NCBI GenBank assembly: GCA_947488655.1
Contig: CANKZZ010000001.1
Span: 62,001 to 126,000, forward strand
Source of the DNA: an uncultured Psychroserpens sp.
Lineage (GTDB): Bacteria; Bacteroidota; Bacteroidia; Flavobacteriales; Flavobacteriaceae
DNA: 64,000 nt
Direction of reading: 5' to 3'
Positions 25,401-33,493 of the stretch are shown piece by piece. Below the pieces are notes generated by a model. That model had not been told where the DNA came from, ran no database searches, and saw only the letters and a list, made by a program, of their open reading frames with translations. The position numbers and the translations under genes were made by a program. The number at the start of each line of letters is the position of its first letter. The stretch's first letter is position 1.

Positions 25401-26141
25401 TTAATCAATACAAATAGCATCTGTGATTGTTTTCTCTAGAGTAGATAACAACACGTGCTTATCGGTAAAGTTAGCGATTTCCATGGGTTTATGTACAGTG
25501 AAAGTAATATGATTTCCTATTCCCATTGGGAATTTTCCATAACGCAACATTTTCCATGAATTATTTACAGTTACAGGTACAATTAAAGCAGAAGGCATTT
25601 TCTTTATTAGCATTTCTAACCCTTTTGTTTTAAAAGGCTTAGGATGACCATCTTTACTTCTAGTTCCTTCAGGAAAAATTACTCCTGCACGATTTGTGCT
25701 TTCTAAATACTCACCAAACTTTATCATTGCTGGTAAGGCTTGTCTAGGGTTTTTTCTATCAATTAATACAGAACCTCCATGACGTAAATTATAAGAAACA
25801 CTTGGTATACCCTTACCTAATTCTTGTTTTGATACAAATTTGACATGGTGCTTACGCATATACCACATTATAGGAGAAATATCATACATGCTTTGATGAT
25901 TAGACACTATGAGCAAAGGTTTTTTTGTAGATATATTGTGAGGATTATCCCAAGAAATTCGTGTTCCTAATACATGCAAACAACGCATTAAGCATAGTTG
26001 TAATGCATCTACACTTTTTTTATGTGCTTGGTATCCAAAAACATTAAAACAAAACCATTGTATAGGATGAAAAAACAGTAGGCACGTGCCAAAAAATATA
26101 AAATATAATATCGTCAATGGATATGCAAGAAGTTTTCTCAT
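25401..26141 (-). CDS. plsC: 1-acyl-sn-glycerol-3-phosphate acyltransferase
   Basis: Membrane-associated acyltransferase converting lysophosphatidic to phosphatidic acid. The 246-residue protein has an N-terminal hydrophobic segment (about 5-32), the catalytic H-x4-D motif as NHQSMYD (about 81-87) and the substrate motif FPEGTRS (about 155-161). All family motifs are intact. It leads a two-gene unit with the acyl-ACP desaturase. A -7 element ends only about 5 bases before the ATG, implying a nearly leaderless mRNA unless the true start is further downstream. Confidence 0.93.
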   Translation of the reverse strand: MRKLLAYPLTILYFIFFGTCLLFFHPIQWFCFNVFGYQAHKKSVDALQLCLMRCLHVLGTRISWDNPHNISTKKPLLIVSNHQSMYDISPIMWYMRKHHVKFVSKQELGKGIPSVSYNLRHGGSVLIDRKNPRQALPAMIKFGEYLESTNRAGVIFPEGTRSKDGHPKPFKTKGLEMLIKKMPSALIVPVTVNNSWKMLRYGKFPMGIGNHITFTVHKPMEIANFTDKHVLLSTLEKTITDAICID

Positions 26142-26145
26142 GACA

Positions 26146-26153
26146 CAAAATTA
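26146..26153 (-). promoter_or_regulatory. Candidate -7 element for plsC
   Basis: Minus strand TAATTTTG fits TAnnTTTG and ends 5 bases before the plsC ATG; the mRNA leader would be very short. Confidence 0.4.
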
Positions 26154-26171
26154 GCCGAATGAAAATAAAAC

Positions 26172-26202
26172 ACAAAAAAACCACGATTAAAAAATCGTGG
26201 TT
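26172..26202 (-). terminator. Terminator downstream of the bacilliredoxin gene
   Basis: Stem AACCACGATT / AATCGTGGTT with four-base loop. On the minus strand it is followed by a seven-T run. It lies between the bacilliredoxin gene and plsC. Confidence 0.85.
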
Positions 26203-26266
26203 CTATAATTATTTAAAAAACTTAGCTGTTTAGTAATAAACTCTTTATTACTTTCTAAGTAATTTA

Positions 26267-26677
26267 TTAACAGTGATCGTTGTAAGCATCCATAAGGTTT
26301 TCTGCAATTAACTCTGCAGGACGACCTTCAATATGATGACGCTCTAACATGTGTACTAATTCTCCGTTTTTAAACAAAGCCATACTTGGTGAGCTTGGTG
26401 GAAAAGGTACCATGTGACCTCTTGCTGCATCAACTGCTTCTTTATCTACACCTGCAAATACAGTTACAATATGATCTGGGCGCTTTGCGTTTTGCAAACT
26501 TTGTCTTGCTCCAGGACGAGCATTTGCAGCTGCACAACCACATACAGAATTTACAACAACTAATGTCGTTCCTTCTTTTGACAATGCAGTCTCTACAGCT
26601 TGTGCTGTATGTAATTCTTCAAAACCAACTTTGGTTAAATCCTCACGCATAGGTTTTACTAATTCTGCTGGATACAT
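26267..26677 (-). CDS. BrxA/BrxB-family bacilliredoxin (DUF1094)
   Basis: A 136-residue thioredoxin-fold thiol protein of the YphP/BrxA group. The active site is the characteristic Cys-Gly-Cys (NSVCGCAA, Cys46 and Cys48), with the family blocks NARPGARQSL and GHMVPFPPSSPS. In Firmicutes these proteins remove bacillithiol from proteins; Bacteroidetes members share the fold, and the partner thiol here is inferred. Cytoplasmic. It has its own -7 element and terminator and is divergent from the TerB/DnaJ gene. Confidence 0.92.
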   Translation of the reverse strand: MYPAELVKPMREDLTKVGFEELHTAQAVETALSKEGTTLVVVNSVCGCAAANARPGARQSLQNAKRPDHIVTVFAGVDKEAVDAARGHMVPFPPSSPSMALFKNGELVHMLERHHIEGRPAELIAENLMDAYNDHC

Positions 26678-26711
26678 ATATTTATTTTTTTTAGATTAAT
26701 ACTTTGAAATA

Positions 26712-26719
26712 CAAAGATA
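26712..26719 (-). promoter_or_regulatory. Candidate -7 element for the bacilliredoxin gene
   Basis: Minus strand TATCTTTG fits TAnnTTTG, 35 bases before the ATG at 26677. Confidence 0.45.
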
Positions 26720-26762
26720 CCAATTGTGTAACAAAGTCTATACCATTTATACTAACAAATAG

Positions 26763-26770
26763 TATATTTG
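26763..26770 (+). promoter_or_regulatory. Candidate -7 element for the TerB/DnaJ gene
   Basis: TATATTTG fits TAnnTTTG, 23 bases before the ATG at 26794; divergent from the bacilliredoxin promoter. Confidence 0.5.
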
Positions 26771-26793
26771 AATATAAATAAAATCTATAGTTT

Positions 26794-27576
26794 ATGAGTT
26801 TTGCAAAATGGGTAGGAGGTGCTTTAGGATGGTCTTTTGGTGGACCAATTGGTGCTATCATTGGTCTTGCCATTGGTAGTATTATTGATAGTTCTACACA
26901 AGGTGGTGGTTTTTTATTAGGCGATGGTAACTCACAACAACAAAGACGCACAAGACAATCTACATCTAGAACTCAAACGCGTACGCGACCACAAACGCAA
27001 TCTGGAGATTTTGAAGTGAGCCTTTTAATTTTAGCTTCTGTTGTAATTAAGGCAGATGGCAAACAAGATCAAAGTGAGTTAGATTTTGTACGCAATCAAT
27101 TTGTAAGCATGTATGGCAAAGAGAGAGCTAATAGAGCTTTTAAGCTTTTTAAAAGTGTGAGTAAACAACAAATTCCTGTTAGAAAAGTATGTTTACAAAT
27201 TAGAGAAATGATGGATCATTCATCGCGTTTACAATTGCTTCATTTTCTCTTCGGAATAGCAAAAGCAGATGGTATGGTTACCGATGATGAAGTGTCTCAA
27301 ATTTATATGATTTCGGGATATTTAGGAATTAGCTCCAGAGATTATGCAAGCATAAAAGCAATGTTTTATAATAGTAGCGATAATGCTTATAAAATTCTAG
27401 AAATCACTAAAGAGGCTACCGATGATGAAGTTAAAAAAGCATACCGTAAAATGGCTAAAAAGTATCATCCAGATAAAGTTATTCATTTAGGTAAAGAGCA
27501 TCAAGCAGGAGCCGAAGAAAAATTTAGACAAGTACAAAAAGCCTATGAGCAATTACAAAAAGAGCGTAAATTTTAA
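26794..27576 (+). CDS. TerB- and DnaJ-domain protein (DjlA-like)
   Basis: A 260-residue co-chaperone-like protein. The N-terminus (about 5-33) is a glycine-rich membrane-inserting segment ([21 protein letters not shown]), followed by a polar Gln/Thr/Arg linker. Residues about 70-190 form a TerB-type helical domain ([34 protein letters not shown]). Residues about 195-258 are a J-domain with the essential HPD tripeptide (YHPDKV). The order matches DjlA, which recruits DnaK to the inner membrane. It is convergent with a small membrane-protein gene. Confidence 0.9.
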   Translation: MSFAKWVGGALGWSFGGPIGAIIGLAIGSIIDSSTQGGGFLLGDGNSQQQRRTRQSTSRTQTRTRPQTQSGDFEVSLLILASVVIKADGKQDQSELDFVRNQFVSMYGKERANRAFKLFKSVSKQQIPVRKVCLQIREMMDHSSRLQLLHFLFGIAKADGMVTDDEVSQIYMISGYLGISSRDYASIKAMFYNSSDNAYKILEITKEATDDEVKKAYRKMAKKYHPDKVIHLGKEHQAGAEEKFRQVQKAYEQLQKERKF

Positions 27577-27579
27577 ACG

Positions 27580-27729
27580 TTAACGCTTATTGCTTTTTTC
27601 GTTTATACGCTTTTCAATATCCTTAAAATATCGCTTTTCTTTATATTTTCTGTAAATAAAAACAACGACAACGATAAGGCCAAGAATCATTATTCCACCT
27701 TGTCCTGTGATATAGTTGAGTGTATCCAT
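27580..27729 (-). CDS. Small single-pass membrane protein (49 residues)
   Basis: ATG at 27729, TAA at 27580-27582. The product has a short polar N-terminus, one transmembrane helix (IMILGLIVVVVFIY, about 13-26) and a very basic, charged tail (RKYKEKRYFKDIEKRINEK). Codon use and the coherent hydrophobic helix support a real gene. No family recognised. It fills the gap between the TerB/DnaJ gene (4 bases away, convergent) and the divergent POT transporter gene. Confidence 0.55.
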   Translation of the reverse strand: MDTLNYITGQGGIMILGLIVVVVFIYRKYKEKRYFKDIEKRINEKSNKR

Positions 27730-27796
27730 AGCTTAAAATTAAGAGTTTTATAGTCGGCAATAAATAAAAAACTTTCATCATAAAAGTTTATTTTAG

Positions 27797-29041
27797 ATGA
27801 ATGACATAATTTATAGTCTAATAAAAGTTCTTATTATGCAACAATCTCACTCACTAAGTGCATTTTCATACGCTATCTCTAATGGTATAGAAAGAGCATC
27901 CTACTATGGTATTCGTTCTATCCTTATCATTTATATGGTTGGTGAGAGTTTACAAGTGCCAGAAAATGATGCGTTAGAATTCTATGGCATGCTCACCATG
28001 AGTTTCTATATCTCTAAAGTATTTGGAGCGTTATTAGGAGATTTACTCATTGGAAATAAAACTGCCATATTAATTGGAGGATTATTACAAACTTTAGGGT
28101 GTTTTTTACTGTGTGTAGAAAATGTTTCTATGCTGTACGTAAGCATCGCTCTCATTGTAATAGGTAGTGGATTATTTGCTCCTAATGTGTTTGGGCAATT
28201 TGGAAAACAATATATCAATAAAACAAAAATTATAGATGCAGGCTTATCTGGGTATTTTCTATTTATAAATTTAGGAGGTATGTTAGGCATTATTATCATT
28301 GGATATTTGGGAGATAAGAATTTTAATTATGGTTTTATTTTTGGTGGTATATTGATGCTTACTGCTACACTAATCGCTTATTTTTCTAAAAACAGAACTA
28401 TAGATGAAACACAAATTATTAAAGAAAAAAGCAATGAGATATTAAAAAAGATTGTGTTTGTATTTGTAGCAATTATTCTTGCTGGTGTATTTTGGGCTTG
28501 CTATGAAATTTACTTTGGTAGTGTTTTATCTCTTTCTATTATTGGCGCTATAGATGTTGGAAATTTTTATGAAATGACATCGTTTGGAGCTATTATTATA
28601 TTGGGTATACTAACTGTTATTTGGACATTTGTTTACACCAACCAATTTTCTAAATTTTGCATTGGACTATTAATTTCGGCATTAGCAGTGAGCTTATTAA
28701 TTACTCTTCCAGAAACCTCTAATGATGGTAATACTAATATTATATTTATATCTGGTTTATTATTAGCACTTGGAGAAGCTTTTCTTTCTCCAATGTTATA
28801 TGCCATTACAACAAGATACTCAAACCCTAAATACCTCGCCATACTATTAAGCTTAGTGGGCTTACCTATTTTAATGTTTAATAAAATAGCTGGTAAAATA
28901 AGTGAATTTACTTATGACTTTAAGCCAACTGGTATATTTATTGCTCTAACATCTGTATTAATATTATTTGGAATAATTGCATGTATCATGTGGTTTTTTC
29001 AAAAGCGAGATGACCACAAACTTTTACTTAAAGTAAAATAA
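27797..29041 (+). CDS. POT/PTR2-family transporter (major facilitator superfamily)
   Basis: A 414-residue inner-membrane proton-coupled transporter; family members import di- and tripeptides. The PTR2 signature E-x-x-E-R-x-x-Y-Y-G survives in part as GIERASYYGIRSILIIYM near the N-terminus. About 12 hydrophobic helices are visible, with the short loop GALLGDLLIGNK between helices 2 and 3. It is shorter than typical POT proteins (about 460-520), so substrate prediction is uncertain. A second possible start at 27836 (MQQSHSLS) would place the signature at the usual distance from the N-terminus and may be the true one. Confidence 0.8.
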   Translation: MNDIIYSLIKVLIMQQSHSLSAFSYAISNGIERASYYGIRSILIIYMVGESLQVPENDALEFYGMLTMSFYISKVFGALLGDLLIGNKTAILIGGLLQTLGCFLLCVENVSMLYVSIALIVIGSGLFAPNVFGQFGKQYINKTKIIDAGLSGYFLFINLGGMLGIIIIGYLGDKNFNYGFIFGGILMLTATLIAYFSKNRTIDETQIIKEKSNEILKKIVFVFVAIILAGVFWACYEIYFGSVLSLSIIGAIDVGNFYEMTSFGAIIILGILTVIWTFVYTNQFSKFCIGLLISALAVSLLITLPETSNDGNTNIIFISGLLLALGEAFLSPMLYAITTRYSNPKYLAILLSLVGLPILMFNKIAGKISEFTYDFKPTGIFIALTSVLILFGIIACIMWFFQKRDDHKLLLKVK

Positions 29042-29092
29042 TTAAAAAATTTTAGGAGACCTTTTCAACTTTTGACCATTAATAAGTAAAGC

Positions 29093-29116
29093 CAATTAAA
29101 TCTAAGGGTTTAATTG
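29093..29116. promoter_or_regulatory. Perfect AT-rich inverted repeat before the sigma factor gene
   Basis: CAATTAAA-TCTAAGGG-TTTAATTG: 8-base arms, 8-base spacer, ending 16 bases before the sigma factor ATG. It could be an operator or a leader hairpin; there is no T-run to make it a terminator. Confidence 0.3.
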
Positions 29117-29132
29117 ATTTAAAAAAACATGT

Positions 29133-29669
29133 ATGAGTGATCAAGACATTTTATTACTTTTTAAAACTGGTCAACGCGAGAAAGCGTTCAAAAAACTATA
29201 TCATTTATATCCCAAAATTGAGAAACTTATTTTATCTAAAGGTGGTAGTAAAGATGATGCAAGTGATGTGTTTCAAGAAGCACTCATTATATTAAATAGA
29301 AACTTAAAAACATCTGATTTTACATTAACCTCTTCGTTTTACACGTATTTATATTCGGTATCGAGATATGTGTGGTCAGATATTCAAAAAAGTCTTACCA
29401 AAAAACAATTACAAGACCTCAATATGCAAGAGGTAGAAGTTTTTCAAAATGTTATAGAAGAAAAAAAATATCAACTTGCAGAGCATGCTTTTTTAGAAAT
29501 AGGAAAACGATGTCAACAACTCTTACAACTGTTTTATCACAAAGCCATGTCGTATAAAGACATCGCTCAAGTAATGCAATTTAAATCTTCAAAAATTGCA
29601 AAAAACCAGAAGTATAAGTGCTTACAAAAAGCAAAAGACATTTACCAAACTAAACTAAAACAGGTTTAA
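29133..29669 (+). CDS. ECF-type RNA polymerase sigma factor
   Basis: A 178-residue sigma-70-family protein of the extracytoplasmic-function size class. Region 2 is at about 10-85 (AFKKLYHLYPKIEKLI, DDASDVFQEALIILNRNL, the usual D-x-x-Q-E motif; SFYTYLYSVSRYVW). Region 4 is at about 120-170 (CQQLLQLFYHKAMSYKDIAQVMQ, then a basic recognition helix SKIAKNQKYKCLQKAK). It binds core RNA polymerase and redirects it. The gene 17 bases downstream encodes a membrane protein whose N-terminus looks like an anti-sigma domain, so the pair probably forms a trans-envelope signalling unit. Confidence 0.88.
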   Translation: MSDQDILLLFKTGQREKAFKKLYHLYPKIEKLILSKGGSKDDASDVFQEALIILNRNLKTSDFTLTSSFYTYLYSVSRYVWSDIQKSLTKKQLQDLNMQEVEVFQNVIEEKKYQLAEHAFLEIGKRCQQLLQLFYHKAMSYKDIAQVMQFKSSKIAKNQKYKCLQKAKDIYQTKLKQV

Positions 29670-29686
29670 TCCTAATACAAAAACGC

Positions 29687-31837
29687 ATGGAAACTTACAA
29701 TCAATATATAGAGCTTATAAATGATTATCTCAACAATATTTTACCACATAAGGCACGATTAGATTTTGAATCTAAACTTCAAAACGATAAAGAGTTTAAC
29801 ACTATTTATGAAGAGCACCTTGTATTTATAAATGGTTTAGAACGTATAGAAATTAAAAACGAAATTATAAGTGCCAAACGCAGCTATTACAATGAGAAAT
29901 GGATAAAAATTTCAGGTATTTTAATACTCGTAATAGGTGTTTTAATAATGATGTATACCTTGATTTTTAATACTTCGGAAATGGAGCCAACTCCAAATTC
30001 AAATACTTTAAATACCATACAAGTAGATACAACGTCTAACATTAGCACTAATTCTAAAATACTTGTAGACTCTATTGTTGTTATAGAAAAAGACAAAAGC
30101 CAAATGGTTTTAAAGAGTTCAATTTCCGAAGAAAAATTAATAGACAAATCAGTTGAAAATCCATTAAAGAAACAGAGTCAAATTTTAAAAATTAATACGC
30201 TAACCGATACAGTTGTGAGGTGTAAAGAAGGGACTATTATCAAAATAGCAAAAGGATCTTTTATTAATTCTAAAACGAAAAAACCAATTACTGGAATTGT
30301 AGATTTAAATGTAACCGAATACTATAAAGTATCTGACATGTTATTAGCAAATCTATCTACAGTTTCTAACGGTCAACAATTAGAAACTGGTGGTATGCTA
30401 TTTATAGAAGCTAAGCAAGGTGCTATAGATTTGGATGTAAAAAATGATAAACCTATTGAAATAACATTTTGGTCAAAAAATAAAAAACCCGAGATGCAAT
30501 TATTCTTGGGAGAAAAGAAAAACAAGACTATAAATTGGAATCTACAAAGTGAGTCTACAGATAGAGCTATAGAGGTTATAGAAGATAATATTGATGTGCC
30601 TTTTAATGTTGTTGACCAAGTACCAACGTTTCCTGGTTGTGAAGATGCAAAAGATAATAAAGCTAGAAAAAAATGCACTAGCAATGCTATTTTAAAATTT
30701 ATAAATAAAAATTTTAATACAAATGTCGGACTCGAATTAGGGTTAAACGGTAAACAACGTATTTACTCTGTTTTTAAAATTGATAGAGCAGGAAATGTGA
30801 TTTTTATACAATCTAGAGCTAACCATCCAAAATTGAGCGAAGAGGCAGATCGTGTTATAGGCCTATTACCCAAAATGATACCTGGTATGCAACGTGGTAA
30901 ACCTGTTAATGTGGCCTACTCCTTACCTATTGTTTTTGATATTATTGGAAATAAATCTGTTTCTAGTAAACAAATTAACAGAGATACCTCTCTAACCTCA
31001 ACAACTATTGCTTTTGCTCAAAAAACAGTCATAAGCCCTACAGAAATGGATACAATTTACACTAATAAACGAGGTATTGTGGAGCAAATTAGAGAAGTTA
31101 TGCACGACAAAGATTTTGCTGTAGACTCATTATTTATCAATCAATGGCAACAATATAAAGCACAAAAATTAATTAGAAATATTTCTTTAGAGACTAAGCC
31201 AAATTATATTGAAACTGCATTTATTTTAAGAAAACCACTTTTTGAAATGAATGATACTAAATTTAAAATCTTAGAAGATGATTCTATTACTAGAGGCGGA
31301 CATATTATTAGAGTCCCTTGGGACTCTTCTAAGGTACCAACAACTATGAGGGAAATGAAACTTGTACCAAAACAATTATTTAGTGCTGGTGTAGAAGCAA
31401 TCACTGCCAAGCAATTAGAAACAAGAATAAATAATGTTGATGATTTAAGTGTTTCATCAAAAGATGTAGGCAATTATGTATTTAAGACATCTAGCTTAGG
31501 TTGGATTAACTGTGATCGTTTTATTAATAGTACAACTAAACGTATTACATATAGCCTGGAGGTTAAAAACGCTGACGATGCTAGCATAAATATGGTTTTT
31601 AAATCGGTTAACTCTATTTTACCTAGCTGGAAAACAAATAATTTATATAACTTTAGAACTGTGGCAGACCAAGAAGACGTTATTCTAGTCGCTATTAAAC
31701 GTAAAAATGGAAAGCTCTTCTACGATATTGTTGAAACAAAAACAAAGGTAAATCCAGACATAGATTTTGATTTTAAAGAAGTTAATATAGAGCAACTAAA
31801 AAAAGAACTAGAGACATTAAATAGCAACTTTAACTAA
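29687..31837 (+). CDS. Membrane protein: probable anti-sigma N-terminus, one TM helix, periplasmic TonB-C-like domain
   Basis: A 716-residue single-pass inner-membrane protein directly after the ECF sigma gene. Residues 1-70 (INDYLNNILPHKARLDFESKLQNDKEF) have the pattern of Bacteroidetes anti-sigma cytoplasmic domains. The TM helix is at about 75-94. A long periplasmic region follows; residues about 305-425 resemble the C-terminal domain of TonB energy transducers as seen in Bacteroidetes (VPTFPGCED, CTSNAILKFINKNF, VFKIDRAGNVIFIQSRANHP, RVIGLLPKMIPGMQRGKPVNVAYSLPI). The last 290 residues match no family I recognise. I infer sensing in the periplasm coupled to sigma release; the TonB-like module could contact an outer-membrane receptor. 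Confidence 0.7.
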   Translation: METYNQYIELINDYLNNILPHKARLDFESKLQNDKEFNTIYEEHLVFINGLERIEIKNEIISAKRSYYNEKWIKISGILILVIGVLIMMYTLIFNTSEMEPTPNSNTLNTIQVDTTSNISTNSKILVDSIVVIEKDKSQMVLKSSISEEKLIDKSVENPLKKQSQILKINTLTDTVVRCKEGTIIKIAKGSFINSKTKKPITGIVDLNVTEYYKVSDMLLANLSTVSNGQQLETGGMLFIEAKQGAIDLDVKNDKPIEITFWSKNKKPEMQLFLGEKKNKTINWNLQSESTDRAIEVIEDNIDVPFNVVDQVPTFPGCEDAKDNKARKKCTSNAILKFINKNFNTNVGLELGLNGKQRIYSVFKIDRAGNVIFIQSRANHPKLSEEADRVIGLLPKMIPGMQRGKPVNVAYSLPIVFDIIGNKSVSSKQINRDTSLTSTTIAFAQKTVISPTEMDTIYTNKRGIVEQIREVMHDKDFAVDSLFINQWQQYKAQKLIRNISLETKPNYIETAFILRKPLFEMNDTKFKILEDDSITRGGHIIRVPWDSSKVPTTMREMKLVPKQLFSAGVEAITAKQLETRINNVDDLSVSSKDVGNYVFKTSSLGWINCDRFINSTTKRITYSLEVKNADDASINMVFKSVNSILPSWKTNNLYNFRTVADQEDVILVAIKRKNGKLFYDIVETKTKVNPDIDFDFKEVNIEQLKKELETLNSNFN

Positions 31838-31839
31838 TT

Positions 31840-32265
31840 ATGAAATATCTTCTATTAATAGTACTCGCTATAAGTTCATTAACTCTAAACGCTCAAGAAG
31901 TCGCTGGAGTTTATGAAATAAAATCTGATGCAGATGGTTTTAGCCTAATACGCAAGCTTACTCTAAATACAGATGGGACTTTTGAATTTTATAGTTACAG
32001 GTTTATAGAAAACAGCACCTCAAAAGAAACGCGTACCTACGGAAAAGGCAGGTGGTCATTAGACAAAAAGGTTATTAGTTTTTCTACGGAAGCTTTAGAC
32101 TTTGACAAAAAATACACCTTAGATTTTAATAACTCTAAAGCGCGATTTAACACAAAATCTCCTAGAGATAAATCAAATCGTGTTATTGCAGATTTTATTG
32201 TTTTTTATAAAACTGATGTGCGTATTGCTCAAAGATTAAAATTATTTAAATTTTCTACCCTCTAA
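31840..32265 (+). CDS. Hypothetical exported lipocalin-like protein
   Basis: A 141-residue secreted protein with signal peptide MKYLLLIVLAISSLTLNAQ. The mature part runs VAGVYEIKSDADGFSLIRKLTLNTDGTFEFYSY and GKGRWSLDKKVISFS, a beta-rich pattern frequent in small lipocalin-like or copper-resistance-like proteins of Bacteroidetes; no ligand can be named. It starts 2 bases after the anti-sigma/TonB-like gene, so it belongs to the sigma factor operon and may be one of its effectors. It ends one base from the convergent metal transporter operon, with no room for a terminator. Confidence 0.6.
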   Translation: MKYLLLIVLAISSLTLNAQEVAGVYEIKSDADGFSLIRKLTLNTDGTFEFYSYRFIENSTSKETRTYGKGRWSLDKKVISFSTEALDFDKKYTLDFNNSKARFNTKSPRDKSNRVIADFIVFYKTDVRIAQRLKLFKFSTL

Positions 32266-32266
32266 C

Positions 32267-33493
32267 CTAGCCTCTAAATAAAAAGAAATCATCTTTCATA
32301 TCTTCAATTTGAGCATCTTCATTCGTGATGATATAATCTATGGCTTGTGTGGTAAATTCATCACCTTTTGGAGTTAGTGACACAATTTTGTTATCTATCA
32401 CTATCATATTATTTTTTAAAGCTAGTTCTAAAACCGTTTTAGAGCGTACTTTTTGCCAATTAATATGTTCATTAAGATGATTAACATGACGCTCACTCTC
32501 ATCATCATGATTTTTTAAATGCAGCAAAAATGTAAGTAAAGAAACCTCTGTACGTTGTTGTTTTTCTCTATACATCACAGCAATAATACCTTTACTTGGA
32601 GCAAACAAATAAACTAATAAAAACAAAAATCCTAGCATAGTTGTTATAGAGCCAGAAATTGAAGCGTCTAAAAAACGTGCAAACCAATATCCAGAAATAG
32701 CACTTAATACTCCAAAAACAACAGATAGTAATAACATCTTTTTTAAATCTGTAGTTAATAAGTAAGCACTTGCAGCTGGCGCAATCATCAAGGCTACCAC
32801 TAAAATAGCACCAACAGCATCAAACGCACCAACAGTAGTTATTGACGACACAGACATTAACCCATAATGAATAACTACAGGTGAAAAACCTAATGACGCT
32901 GCCAATCCTTTATCAAAAGTACTCAGCTTTAACTCTTTAAAAAATGCAATTAACAAGGTTATTGTTATAATTAATATAACACCAATAATCCATAGCGCTT
33001 TAGGACCTATATCTGTACCATCAATGATCAATCTATCAAAAGGCGCAAAAGCTAATTCGCCCAGTAGCACAGCATCAACATCTAAATGCACATCGTTAGC
33101 ATTTTTAGCAATTAAAATAACACCTATACTAAACAGCGCAGGAAACACTAAACCAATAGCTGTATCTTCTTTAACCAGTCCTGTTTTTTGAATATATTCA
33201 ACTAAAACAACAGTAATAACTCCAGAAAAAGCTGCGAGTAAAATAATAAAAGGAGACTCAAGGCCATATGTGATTAAAAACTGTTTGAAGCTTGATAAAA
33301 AAGTAATATTGTCTACAAAAGAGAAACTTCCATGTATAAACATAAATCCAATAACTATTCCTGGTAAAATAGAATGACTAATAGCATCGCTTATCATAGC
33401 CATTTTTCTAAGTACTAAAAAAGTTCCTGGAATAGCGCAAGCAATAGCTACCAAACTTGCAATAAGTTGTATTTCTATTTGTGCGTTACTCAT
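32267..33493 (-). CDS. Metal ABC transporter permease (TroD/MntB/ZnuB family) with winged-helix-like C-terminal tail
   Basis: Inner-membrane permease of a Mn/Zn/Fe-type ABC-3 importer, 408 residues. The membrane part (about 1-305) has the family blocks LRKMAMISDAISHSILPGIVIGF and SVSSITTVGAFDAVGAILVVALMIAPAASAYLL. Typical ABC-3 permeases stop near 280-300. This one carries about 100 further residues, predicted cytoplasmic, including KVRSKTVLELALKNNMIVIDNKIVSLTPKGDEF, which reads like a winged-helix domain (recognition helix plus beta wing with LTPKG). It overlaps the preceding permease gene by 8 bases. It is the last gene of the metal transport operon. Confidence 0.9.
   Translation of the reverse strand: MSNAQIEIQLIASLVAIACAIPGTFLVLRKMAMISDAISHSILPGIVIGFMFIHGSFSFVDNITFLSSFKQFLITYGLESPFIILLAAFSGVITVVLVEYIQKTGLVKEDTAIGLVFPALFSIGVILIAKNANDVHLDVDAVLLGELAFAPFDRLIIDGTDIGPKALWIIGVILIITITLLIAFFKELKLSTFDKGLAASLGFSPVVIHYGLMSVSSITTVGAFDAVGAILVVALMIAPAASAYLLTTDLKKMLLLSVVFGVLSAISGYWFARFLDASISGSITTMLGFLFLLVYLFAPSKGIIAVMYREKQQRTEVSLLTFLLHLKNHDDESERHVNHLNEHINWQKVRSKTVLELALKNNMIVIDNKIVSLTPKGDEFTTQAIDYIITNEDAQIEDMKDDFFLFRG

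Noticed and set aside
26386-26652. Open frame of 88 codons opposite the bacilliredoxin gene
   Set aside because: Leu/Gln-rich shadow of a well-conserved gene on the other strand.
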